From the NCBI GenBank assembly GCA_025455795.1, contig JALOLW010000017.1:1-17725 (forward strand): a stretch of 17,725 bases of DNA, in the 5' to 3' direction. Below are positions 6,470-14,179 of the stretch, in pieces. The notes under the pieces were generated by a model. It made no database searches and was not told where the DNA came from. It was given only the letters and a program-made list of their open reading frames with translations. Made by a program: the position numbers and the translations under genes. Numbering within the stretch: the stretch's first letter is position 1; each line of letters starts with the position of its first letter. Origin of the DNA: Spirosomataceae bacterium. Its GTDB lineage: Bacteria > Bacteroidota > Bacteroidia > Cytophagales > Spirosomataceae.

Positions 6470-8674
6470 ATGCACCCCCGTTTCATCGTTTCAAAAACGC
6501 TCTTTTTTGTAAGTGTTTGTGGCCTGGCAGTTGCCCAAAAACCAGTTCACCAAGACACGCCCTTTTGGCAGGATTATAGTGTCAAATTCTACGCGCAACC
6601 AAAAGACGGTACACCCCAATCGGTGTTTGCGGATAGAAATGGCACGCTTCAAATCCACACTTCCACGGGGCTTTTTCAGCCTGCCGACGGGCAGTTTTTG
6701 CAACACGGTAAACTACAGCCCGATACGCGCTATCGTCCTTTGAAAGATTTGAAAATCAACGCATTGTCCACGTATCAAGGTCAGTTGGTTTATCTCAATG
6801 ACGAAGCCGTATTGAGCAACGCTTGGGCAGGAAAACTTTATACCAAACACACTTTGCCCAAAGCCAAACTACTGGAAGGAGGCAAAGATTTTGCGTTTTT
6901 GGTGTCGGATGGGCAAAGTTTACAACTTGTCCAAGACCAACAAATACGCTGGCAGGGCAGTATTCGAGACAGTGTCATCCAACTGCGCTATCAGGCCAAG
7001 GGTGATAAATTTTGGATTTTGGGCAAGCAATCCTTGCATAGTTTGGTCAAGGGCCAACTCACGAAAGAGTGGGAGGGAAGCGATTTGACGGCCTTCGACC
7101 TCACCTCCGACGGTCAAAAACTCATCATCGGCACGAAAAATGGCTATTGGAATTGGGATTTGAACCTCAAAAAACCACTGGGCGCAATACACCAAAAACT
7201 CCCGTGGACAGACATCACGGCGGTCAGGTGTATTGGTGCTAAAACGTGGTTTGGCAGTACAAAAGGGGCTTTTGCGTTGCGTCCTGACGGCCAATTTGAT
7301 TATTACAACGGCGAGCGTTGGCTCCCGTCCGACGACGTTGTGCGTATCGAAACAGGCCCCGAAAACGCGGTGCTGGTGCTGACTTCATCGGGATTGGGGA
7401 AGATTTATTTCAAAAAAATGACACTGCACCAAAAAGCGCAGTTTTTTGAGCAACAGGTGCGTAGTCGCCACCTCAGACACGGGTTCAATGCCTCGCTGGA
7501 GGGCATGGAGAAAGGCAATATCGCTTCGGGGTATTTGGCCGACTCCGACAACGACGGCCTCTGGACGGCGATGTACTTGGGCGGGCAAGCCTTCCGCTAC
7601 GCCGCCACCAAAGACCCCGAAGCCCTCCAAAACTGCCGCGAGTCGCTCGATGCGATGGAGCGGCTTTATACTGTCAATCCTGTTCCAGGCTTTCCTGCGC
7701 GCTCGTTTGAGCGACACGGGTACGTGGCCCAACTCGCCGACCCCGAACGCTGGCAACACGCCCCCGACCCACGCTGGGATTGGAAAGCCACCACGAGCAG
7801 CGACGAGGCCATCGGACATATTTTTGCGTTTGGGGTGCTGGCCGAACTCGTGCCTGACCTCAAAAAACAGGCTGTCATGCTCATAGATACGCTTATGGGG
7901 CATATCGTCAGAAACAACTGGTACTTAATAGATTACAACGGGAAACCTACCACTTGGGGGCGGTGGCATCCCGACTATGTCAATGGCTTTCCGACCAACG
8001 TGGGCGACCGCAAACTCAATTCGTCCAATATCATCGGGATGCTACAAACGGCCTATCATTTTACCAAAAAAGAGGTCTATCGTACCAAAGCCTTTGAACT
8101 AATGACCCGACACGGCTACCTCGCCAATCTCCGCCGCCCAATGCGCGAAATAGGCATGGCCGACCCCAACGCCGACGACCACAGCAAGATGCTTTCGGAT
8201 GCTTGGAATCACTCCGACGATGAAATGTACTACATGGGCTACTGGGGACTGTATCGCTATGCGTTCAACGACTCCCTCCAAAAGATTTACAAAGCCACTA
8301 TCATAGACCATTGGCAAGCCGAACGCCCCGAAAAAGAAGGACTTTGGAATGTTTTTACGGCCCTGACGGGTACGCCGCAGTTTGATTTGAAAGAAGCCGT
8401 TTGGTATTTACAAGAGCATCCGCTGGATTTGATAGATTGGAACGTGGCCAACAGTCACCGCCGAGACATTGAGAAAATCGGGCCTAATTTTCGCAATCAA
8501 ACCACCAAAGAAGTGCTGCCTCCCGACGAGCGACCTATTCAGCGGCACAACGCCAATATGTTTGCCCTCGACCGCACCCGTGGCAATGGTATTTCCGAAC
8601 ACAGCGCGGGCGATATTTGGCTGCTGCCTTACTGGATGGGGCGGTGGCTGGGCGTGATTGGGGCGGCCAAATAA
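6470..8674 (+). CDS. Exported protein of unknown function: propeller-like N-terminus, helical toroid-like C-terminus
   Basis: The 734-residue protein begins with a signal peptide (MHPRFIVSKTLFFVSVCGLA, cleavage near AVAQ), so it is periplasmic or surface exposed. Residues about 40-315 are strand-rich with repeating short blocks such as SVFADRNGTLQIHTSTGLF, LTSDGQKLIIGTKNGYWNW and KTWFGSTKGAFALRPDGQ, which look like blades of a beta-propeller. Residues about 330-734 are aromatic-rich and probably helical (ASLEGMEKGNIASGYLADSD, then NDGLWTAMYLGGQAFRYAAT), reminiscent of an (alpha/alpha)-toroid as in several glycan-active enzymes. I cannot name a family or catalytic residues. It stands alone in its direction and converges with the DUF6807 gene 14 bases beyond its stop. 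A role in carbohydrate handling would suit the neighbourhood but is speculation. Confidence 0.85.
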   Translation: MHPRFIVSKTLFFVSVCGLAVAQKPVHQDTPFWQDYSVKFYAQPKDGTPQSVFADRNGTLQIHTSTGLFQPADGQFLQHGKLQPDTRYRPLKDLKINALSTYQGQLVYLNDEAVLSNAWAGKLYTKHTLPKAKLLEGGKDFAFLVSDGQSLQLVQDQQIRWQGSIRDSVIQLRYQAKGDKFWILGKQSLHSLVKGQLTKEWEGSDLTAFDLTSDGQKLIIGTKNGYWNWDLNLKKPLGAIHQKLPWTDITAVRCIGAKTWFGSTKGAFALRPDGQFDYYNGERWLPSDDVVRIETGPENAVLVLTSSGLGKIYFKKMTLHQKAQFFEQQVRSRHLRHGFNASLEGMEKGNIASGYLADSDNDGLWTAMYLGGQAFRYAATKDPEALQNCRESLDAMERLYTVNPVPGFPARSFERHGYVAQLADPERWQHAPDPRWDWKATTSSDEAIGHIFAFGVLAELVPDLKKQAVMLIDTLMGHIVRNNWYLIDYNGKPTTWGRWHPDYVNGFPTNVGDRKLNSSNIIGMLQTAYHFTKKEVYRTKAFELMTRHGYLANLRRPMREIGMADPNADDHSKMLSDAWNHSDDEMYYMGYWGLYRYAFNDSLQKIYKATIIDHWQAERPEKEGLWNVFTALTGTPQFDLKEAVWYLQEHPLDLIDWNVANSHRRDIEKIGPNFRNQTTKEVLPPDERPIQRHNANMFALDRTRGNGISEHSAGDIWLLPYWMGRWLGVIGAAK

Positions 8675-8688
8675 CTTGAAAACAGCCG

Positions 8689-9714
8689 CTATTTATTTTT
8701 GTAAAATGCCTCCGCTACCTTCTTGATGGCAACGTCAGACAATTCGGTGGAGGCGATAACCGTGCGATAACGGAAGGTAACAGACTCGCCTTTTTTGAGT
8801 TGAAAATGAAGCGTTTCCTTTCCGTTGCTAAACGCTTTTTGACCGAGCGGATTGGCCGCAAACAGCCCATAGCCCCTTGAATGCCAATACGTAGGGTAGC
8901 CCACGTTTTGGGGGTGGTCTATGATGACGATATGGATGGTCTCCTCCCCAATTTTGCCGCGTAGGTTGCACCATTGGGCGCGTTTGCCCCAAGTCGCTTC
9001 GCCTTCGATGCCCTCGCTGTTGCGGTAGTTGCCACTGATGCCCGTGTTGTCCAAGACGGGGACTTTGGTGGCGATACCACTCGCATCGGTAAAAATCTCG
9101 GGTGATTTGGACGGATGTTCCAACTGCCGCGCTACCCGAATCGCAAACATCCCATCTTTCACGTCTTTGAAGGTAGCGTCGGTTTGGGCGGTCAGCGTCG
9201 TACTGCGGTCTATGGTGCGGGTTTGGGCGTCACCTTCAAAGCGATACGTGGTGGTTTCGGTGAGCATAATGCCCCCGTTTTTGTCGAGCCAATCAGCCGT
9301 TACGGTCAATTCACCGCGTTTTTTGCCGCTTTTGAGCGAAGTGATGCCCGTATGAACGATGGTGCCGTATGCTTTTCGGTCTTGATTGACGCTGTTGGAG
9401 TTGTTCCAAAAATCGTGTCCGTTGACATCTTCGTAGTTGAGCCACATCCCCACGTGGTGCGGGTGGTCTATGCGCTCGCCTGCCCGTGGGTGAAGCGGCC
9501 ACCCACGCGTGATTTCGGTGCCGTTGGCAGTACGAATAGGGTACAAAACGGCCTTTTTCAACACCGACGCCCCAGGATAAAAATAAGACGTGAAAGCCTT
9601 GCCATCAATGAAGACATCCACGCGCTTTTCGGCGGAGTTTTCGGTCAGCACCACTTTCTTTTGAGCAAAACCGAGTGAAGATGAGAGTAAAATAGCCCAA
9701 AGGAGGATTCGCAT
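8689..9714 (-). CDS. DUF6807 (PmoA-like) family secreted protein
   Basis: I use the ATG at 9712-9714, which gives 341 residues starting with a good signal peptide (MRILLWAILLSSSLGFAQ). The ATG 30 bases upstream adds ten residues before it and is less likely. The mature protein has the family pattern: FTSYFYPGASVLKKAVLYPI, then GWPLHPRAGERIDHPHHVGM followed by W, and later IVIIDHPQNVGYPTYWHSRG and LFAANPLGQKAF. These proteins are often labelled methane oxygenase PmoA, but the fold is a beta-sandwich unrelated to membrane methane monooxygenase, and their role is unknown. They are common near sugar oxidoreductases in Bacteroidota and Planctomycetota, which suggests carbohydrate catabolism. The conserved HPHH cluster is the best candidate active or metal site. 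The start lies 34 bases after the stop of the hydroxylase gene, so the two are probably cotranscribed. Confidence 0.85.
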   Translation of the reverse strand: MRILLWAILLSSSLGFAQKKVVLTENSAEKRVDVFIDGKAFTSYFYPGASVLKKAVLYPIRTANGTEITRGWPLHPRAGERIDHPHHVGMWLNYEDVNGHDFWNNSNSVNQDRKAYGTIVHTGITSLKSGKKRGELTVTADWLDKNGGIMLTETTTYRFEGDAQTRTIDRSTTLTAQTDATFKDVKDGMFAIRVARQLEHPSKSPEIFTDASGIATKVPVLDNTGISGNYRNSEGIEGEATWGKRAQWCNLRGKIGEETIHIVIIDHPQNVGYPTYWHSRGYGLFAANPLGQKAFSNGKETLHFQLKKGESVTFRYRTVIASTELSDVAIKKVAEAFYKNK

Positions 9715-9748
9715 GAGTGATGAATAAGAGAATGAAATAAGCATATAT

Positions 9749-11032
9749 CTACACCCTCACCGCCTCTACTTGGGTGGATACAGGCGTTTCTTTGCGAAGC
9801 TCAAATCGCACAAAAGCCGCGACTATGACCGTAGAAAGCACAAAGTAAGCCATCGTAAAATAATACGCACCTTCTGACCATTGGCGCAGGCCAAACCAGT
9901 CGTTGGAAACCATCAAATAGAGGCCAATGCCATTTTTGAGCGTTTCCCAGAAAAGAGCGTAGGGGTTTCTGTCCATGAGTTCGGTGTAGGCAAAGACGCT
10001 CAAAAACACAAAACCCCCGTAAACGAAAATCTGCGGCGTGCCGATTTTGGCAATGAAAGTGAAGAAGTAGCAAATCAGCCAAAACGTGAAGAAAAACTGG
10101 GTCCACGTCCAAACAATCAAGGTCGTCGTGCTTTGGGGCGCGTATTTTTGAAAATGATACGGGTCGTCAATTTTGGCAACGGGGTATTTTTCGGCCACGT
10201 CGGCGGGGCGCCAACCCGTGGGCATAAACCAAATACGAAACTTATCTTTCCAGCTTTGGGCGCGATAAGCGTCTTGGATAAGCAGCCAAAGGTGCTGAAA
10301 ATTGATTTTGATGGGATTCCACGTGCTTGCGGGGCGCGTGATGCCATATACAGGCGGTACGTGGGCGAGTTCTTCCTGAAATGTGCCGAAGAGTTTGTCC
10401 CAAAAAATAAAAATCTGGCCGTGGTTTTTGTCCAAATATTCGGGATTGATGGCGTGGTGTACGCGGTGATGCGAGGGCGTGACGATGATGTGTTCCAAAA
10501 TGCCCATTTTGCCAATATGCACCGTGTGGTACCAAAACTGCGCGAACAAATGCAAAGGCGCAATAACGGCTATGACCTGGCCGGGTACGCCCAACAGCGC
10601 CGCAGGAAGCAAGAAAAACGTAAAAAGATTGACAAAAGACGAAATGCTTTGGCGCAGCGCGCAGGCAAGATTGAACTCTTCACTGCTGTGGTGAATGGCG
10701 TGTTTGTTCCAAAAAAAGTTGATTTGATGGCTCAAACGGTGTACCCAATAGCCCGAAAAATCTAAGGCCACAAAAGCGACGGCGTAGGTCAAAAAGGTAG
10801 ATTCGACGCGATAAACGGCCCAATGCTCTACCATGTAGCCGTAGGTCAGAATCGAAACGCTAATTCCCAAAACGTCTTTGGTGACGTTGGTATAGCCCGA
10901 ACTCATGCTCGAAATCATGTCCATGTTCTTGAAGGGCTCTTTTTTGACCCACCAAGCGTAGAGTTTTTCAATCATCACCAACGCCAAAAAGGCAGGCATG
11001 GCGATAAGCAATATTTTTCCGTAGGTTTCCAT
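9749..11032 (-). CDS. Fatty acid hydroxylase/sterol desaturase superfamily membrane protein (AGMO-like)
   Basis: A 427-residue integral membrane protein with a hydrophobic N-terminal helix (ILLIAMPAFLALVMIEKLYA) and further membrane segments around 55-100, 133-165 and 310-350. The superfamily's di-iron histidine boxes are all visible: HRLSH (98-102), HAIHH (111-115) and HHRVHH (188-193), plus H169/H172 and the NHG at 203-205. The DKNHGQIFIFWDKLFGTFQE segment matches the branch that includes alkylglycerol monooxygenase (TMEM195), which hydroxylates ether lipids with O2. The C-terminal 150 residues add four more apparent membrane helices, also seen in AGMO-type proteins. Substrate in this bacterium is unknown; membrane lipid or hopanoid/sterol-like molecules are possible. 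It is read divergently from rnr, with a 190-bp gap upstream, and starts at the ATG at 11030-11032. Confidence 0.9.
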   Translation of the reverse strand: METYGKILLIAMPAFLALVMIEKLYAWWVKKEPFKNMDMISSMSSGYTNVTKDVLGISVSILTYGYMVEHWAVYRVESTFLTYAVAFVALDFSGYWVHRLSHQINFFWNKHAIHHSSEEFNLACALRQSISSFVNLFTFFLLPAALLGVPGQVIAVIAPLHLFAQFWYHTVHIGKMGILEHIIVTPSHHRVHHAINPEYLDKNHGQIFIFWDKLFGTFQEELAHVPPVYGITRPASTWNPIKINFQHLWLLIQDAYRAQSWKDKFRIWFMPTGWRPADVAEKYPVAKIDDPYHFQKYAPQSTTTLIVWTWTQFFFTFWLICYFFTFIAKIGTPQIFVYGGFVFLSVFAYTELMDRNPYALFWETLKNGIGLYLMVSNDWFGLRQWSEGAYYFTMAYFVLSTVIVAAFVRFELRKETPVSTQVEAVRV

Positions 11033-11222
11033 CTGATTTGTTAGAAAAGGGATTCAGTTGTTGCATTGAATTGGCACAAATTTAAGAAAAACTTGCGTAA
11101 AAAACTGAACCACCTCAACGGGCTTTGTTTCACAAAAAAACAACATACTTTATTTTTAAAAAATGAAACTTGTAATGATTTTCGCCAAAAATTGATTATA
11201 TTGGGAGAAAATAAAAAATGGA
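11033..11222. promoter_or_regulatory. Divergent intergenic region between hydroxylase gene and rnr
   Basis: 190 bp, AT-rich, with no coding potential. It must hold promoters for both genes. Upstream of rnr, GGGAGAAAA at 11203-11211 may serve as an A/G-rich ribosome-binding region before the ATG at 11223, and TTATATTG nearby is a weak -7 candidate. No operator or riboswitch structure is evident. Confidence 0.35.
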
Positions 11223-13541
11223 ATGAAGAAAAAACAAAAACCAAGGAGTCAATCCCGTGCCGAAAAGCAGATTATTTCTTTTCTGGACGAATTTAAGTCG
11301 GAGATAGCCACATTCTTTGAAATTAACAGCGAAGACTCTTTTGAACTCGACCAACTCCACACGCATTTTGACGCCGACGATAAAAAACTGAAACAGATTT
11401 TCAACGGTTTGCTCGACGAACTCCTCGAAGAAGGGCGGGTGCAGCGTACCGAAACGGGGCTTTATGCCACCCACAAAAATGCCTTTGAACTCATCGGCAA
11501 AGTAGAACACGTCCATAAAAACTACGCTTTTGTGCTGATAGAAGGCCAAGAAGACGTGCGCATTGACACCGACGATTTGCGCGGTGCGGTGGACGGCGAC
11601 ACAGTACGCATCACTTTGTTCAGTGACTATCGCGCAGGACGCCGGCGCGAGGGGCGCGTCGAAGAAATCATCAGCCGTGGCAAAACGGAGTTTGTCGGCA
11701 TACTTTCTCGGTGGCCCAATTACGGTATCCTTTCGCCCGATAGCCGCCGCTTTTACGAAGAAATTTTTATTCCCGAAAAAGCCCTCCAAAACGCCCAAGA
11801 CAACGACAAAGTGCTGGTGCGTATCACCCAATGGCCCTCTCGCACCAAACGCATGGAAGGTGAAGTGATAGAAGTGCTGGGGCAAGCAGGCACACACAAT
11901 GCCGAAATGCACGCTATTTTGGCAGAATTTGGGCTTCCTTACAAATTTCCCGACGACGTACAGGCCGAGTCGGAGGCCATGTCAGAAGTAATCCCGCCCG
12001 CCGAAATCGCCCGTCGCCGCGATATGCGTCAGGTACTCACTTTTACGATAGACCCCGCCGACGCCAAAGACTTCGACGACGCGCTCTCGGTGCAGCTACT
12101 TGACAACGGCAACTACGAAATCGGCGTACACATCGCCGACGTGACGCACTATGTACGGCCAGGCACCGCCCTTGAGCGTGAAGCCTACGCCCGCGCTACG
12201 TCGGTGTACTTGGTGGATAGAACCGTCCCAATGCTCCCCGAAAAACTCTCCAATAATCTCTGTTCACTGCGCCCCAACGAAGACAAATTGACTTTTGCGG
12301 CGGTGTTTGAAATGACCCCCAACGCCAAAATCGTCAATGAGTGGTTTGGGCGTACCGTCATTCACTCCGACCGCCGCTTCACCTACGAAGAAGCACAGGA
12401 AATTTTGGAAGCAGAGGGTGTCAATGAAAGACCAAGTGAGGGTGAAAAACAGAATGGATTAAGTCCCCTCTGGGGGGGCGGGGGCTTTTTTTTACCCCTC
12501 CTCAACTCCTTGGCGCACCAACTTCGGGCCGAACGATTTGCCAAAGGAGCCATCAATTTTGAGACGGTGGAAGTGAAGTTTCGTTTGGACGAAGAGGGCA
12601 AGCCGTTGGGACTTTATACCAAAGTGCGCAAAGATGCCCACAAACTTATCGAAGAGTTTATGTTACTGGCCAACAAGCGCGTTCCAGAGTTTATACATCG
12701 CCTTTCCAAAGACAAATCCAAGCCCAACACGATGGTGTATCGGATTCACGAAGAACCAAACTTGGAGAAACTTCGCATTTTTGCGGCTTTTGCGGGGAGA
12801 TTGGGGTACAAAATGAAAGTAGAAAACGAGAAAAATGCGGCCAAGTCGCTCAATCAACTCATGGCCGACTTGGAAGGCAAACCCGAACAAAACGCCCTCG
12901 AACAGCTCGCTATTCGGACCATGGCCAAAGCCCGATACAGTACCGATGAAGTAGGGCATTTTGGCTTGGCGTTCCGTCGGTATTCACACTTTACGTCGCC
13001 CATTCGCCGCTATCCCGACATGATGGCACACCGCCTTTTGCAGCACTATTTAGACGGCAAACCCTCGCCCGACGTGGCAGAGTATGAGCCTGCTTGCAAG
13101 CAGTCGTCGGAGCGGGAGCAATTGGCCTCCAACGCCGAACGAGCCAGTATCAAGTACAAACAAGTGGAGTTTATGGCCAGTATGGAGCCCAATCGCGTTT
13201 GGGAGGGCATCATCACGGGCGTCACCGAATTTGGGATTTTTGTCGAAATCACAGAAACTGCCAGCGAGGGCCTCGTGCGCATGAACGACCTCAACGATGA
13301 CTACTACGAACTTGACAAAGAAAACTACCGCCTCGTAGGTCAGCGGACCAAGAAGTTTTATACGTTTGGCGATGCTGTCAAAGTCAAAGTCAAAGAAACC
13401 AACCTCGCCCGTCGCAGCATGGATTTGGTGTTGGCCGATGTCAAATCCAACCGCAATATAGCCACGACCCGCAACGAACAAAATCGCAAGCGAAACGTGA
13501 CGCAAAGCGAAAAACGCAAGGCGGGGCGGAGAAAAAGGTAA
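11223..13541 (+). CDS. rnr: Ribonuclease R (RNB-family 3'-5' exoribonuclease) with short in-frame insertion
   Basis: A processive 3'-5' exoribonuclease that degrades structured RNA, including rRNA and mRNA fragments. The 772 residues show an N-terminal winged-helix-like region (about 15-85), cold-shock/OB domains (about 90-225), the RNB catalytic domain (about 268-600), an S1 domain (about 657-738) and a basic tail rich in K/R. The catalytic block DPADAKDFDDALSV (277-290) carries the four acidic Mg2+ ligands. YSHFTSPIRRYPDMMAHRLL (587-606) is the RNB C-terminal signature. Between EAQEILEAEGV and LNSLAHQLRAERF about 25 extra residues (around 400-425) are encoded by a palindromic element. The insertion lies in a surface region of the RNB domain away from these motifs, so activity is probably kept. 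Start chosen at the ATG at 11223, which gives the usual basic N-terminus. Confidence 0.95.
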   Translation: MKKKQKPRSQSRAEKQIISFLDEFKSEIATFFEINSEDSFELDQLHTHFDADDKKLKQIFNGLLDELLEEGRVQRTETGLYATHKNAFELIGKVEHVHKNYAFVLIEGQEDVRIDTDDLRGAVDGDTVRITLFSDYRAGRRREGRVEEIISRGKTEFVGILSRWPNYGILSPDSRRFYEEIFIPEKALQNAQDNDKVLVRITQWPSRTKRMEGEVIEVLGQAGTHNAEMHAILAEFGLPYKFPDDVQAESEAMSEVIPPAEIARRRDMRQVLTFTIDPADAKDFDDALSVQLLDNGNYEIGVHIADVTHYVRPGTALEREAYARATSVYLVDRTVPMLPEKLSNNLCSLRPNEDKLTFAAVFEMTPNAKIVNEWFGRTVIHSDRRFTYEEAQEILEAEGVNERPSEGEKQNGLSPLWGGGGFFLPLLNSLAHQLRAERFAKGAINFETVEVKFRLDEEGKPLGLYTKVRKDAHKLIEEFMLLANKRVPEFIHRLSKDKSKPNTMVYRIHEEPNLEKLRIFAAFAGRLGYKMKVENEKNAAKSLNQLMADLEGKPEQNALEQLAIRTMAKARYSTDEVGHFGLAFRRYSHFTSPIRRYPDMMAHRLLQHYLDGKPSPDVAEYEPACKQSSEREQLASNAERASIKYKQVEFMASMEPNRVWEGIITGVTEFGIFVEITETASEGLVRMNDLNDDYYELDKENYRLVGQRTKKFYTFGDAVKVKVKETNLARRSMDLVLADVKSNRNIATTRNEQNRKRNVTQSEKRKAGRRKR
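12424..12495 (+). repeat. In-frame palindromic insertion in rnr with terminator-like hairpin
   Basis: Residues NERPSEGEKQNGLSPLWGGG and onward have no counterpart expected in RNase R. The core is a hairpin AAGTCCCC (12461-12468) with GGGGGCTT (12480-12487), loop of 11 bases, followed by eight T (12486-12493). It also carries a run of seven G (12472-12478). The G/C composition contrasts with its flanks. Frame is preserved across it. Insertion boundaries are approximate. Confidence 0.65.
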
Positions 13542-13580
13542 GTAAGGAACAGGTTCTCAATAGAGTAATAAAGTTCTCTA

Positions 13581-13669
13581 AAAGCCCCACGGCTTTAGCC
13601 TGGGGACAGTAAAAACAACGTATCAGCAAGGCTTTAGCCAAATAAATTTTGGGTTAAAACCCCTTTTAT
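13581..13669. repeat. REP-like palindromic cluster downstream of rnr
   Basis: GGCTTTAGCC, a ten-base palindrome, occurs at 13591-13600 and again at 13630-13639. The first lies in a longer bulged hairpin CCCCA-c-GGCT/AGCC-TGGGG, and a further small hairpin GGGTTAAAACCC follows at 13651-13662. Such sets resemble REP/IS200-type palindromes dispersed in Bacteroidota genomes. They may also act as the rnr terminator. No transposase is present here. The 256-bp gap 13542-13797 holds only this cluster and the arsR promoter. Confidence 0.6.
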
Positions 13670-13743
13670 CCTTGTTTTTTCTTTGTCCCCTCCTGAACAT
13701 TGTGAATTTTCACTTTATTTACTCTTCATTCCTAAGAAAAAAT

Positions 13744-13778
13744 TTGGTCCTATCAAATAATTATCGTAATATTGCGAT
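13744..13778 (+). promoter_or_regulatory. arsR promoter with overlapping ArsR operator
   Basis: TTG (13744-13746) and TAATATTG (13767-13774) are spaced 20 bases apart, fitting the Bacteroidota sigma-A pattern TTG-N19-20-TAnnTTTG with one mismatch. The -7 box lies inside the near-palindrome ATCGTAATATTGCGAT (13763-13778), typical in form of ArsR operators, so bound repressor would block polymerase. A related site sits upstream of the next gene. Confidence 0.7.
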
Positions 13779-13797
13779 TGATATTAGAAAAAGCACA

Positions 13798-14124
13798 ATG
13801 GGACTCACCAAAACTGAGGTATTTACCGACGAAGAAAACCGCATCGCTGATTTGGCCAAAGCACTCGCGCATCCCGCCCGAGTGGCCATCTTGCGGCTTT
13901 TGGCAGAAAAGAGAGCCTGTGTGTGCGGCGATTTGGTAGATGAGCTGCCGCTGTCACAAGCCACGGTGTCGCAGCACCTCAAAGAACTCAAACGCATCGG
14001 TATCATACACGGTAGCATAGACCCGCCACGGGTGTGCTACTGTATCAACGAGAAAACTTGGGAGGAGGCTCAACAGACTTTTGGGACATTTTTTGACCAA
14101 TTGATGAAACTCAACTGCTGTTGA
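13798..14124 (+). CDS. arsR: ArsR/SmtB-family arsenic-responsive repressor
   Basis: A 108-residue winged-helix repressor from the ATG at 13798. A longer frame from 13672 would run through the promoter and operator and is rejected. It has the core KALAHPARVAILRLLAEKRA, then CVCGDL (41-46), with the As(III)-binding Cys pair C41/C43 of the classical ArsR type. The recognition helix is LPLSQATVSQHLKELKRIGI (50-69). Further cysteines occur at 80 and 82 (RVCYC) and at the extreme C-terminus (NCC), which could add a third ligand. Arsenite binding is expected to release the operators at 13763 and 14153, giving autoregulation and control of the downstream methyltransferase fusion 55 bases later. Confidence 0.92.
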   Translation: MGLTKTEVFTDEENRIADLAKALAHPARVAILRLLAEKRACVCGDLVDELPLSQATVSQHLKELKRIGIIHGSIDPPRVCYCINEKTWEEAQQTFGTFFDQLMKLNCC

Positions 14125-14152
14125 TGGCTCTGCCTTTTTTTTATTCATATTT

Positions 14153-14168
14153 ATCGTAATATTACAAT
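14153..14168 (+). promoter_or_regulatory. Second ArsR-type operator, upstream of arsM fusion gene
   Basis: ATCGTAATATTACAAT shares its first 13 bases with the arsR operator except one, and the core GTAATATTAC is a perfect ten-base palindrome. The preceding TT and following sequence also match the arsR site in part. It ends 11 bases before the start codon at 14180, so repression could act at a separate promoter or as a roadblock. A T-tract at 14134-14142 lies just upstream. Confidence 0.65.
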
Positions 14169-14179
14169 CAATAAACAAG

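Noticed and set aside
9881..10765. 294-codon plus-strand frame opposite the hydroxylase gene
   Set aside because: Antisense shadow of a gene with complete histidine boxes; its product is low-complexity and basic with no recognisable domain.
13672..13797. N-terminal extension of arsR
   Set aside because: The 42 extra codons cover the promoter and operator and do not resemble ArsR. The ATG at 13798 gives the normal length.
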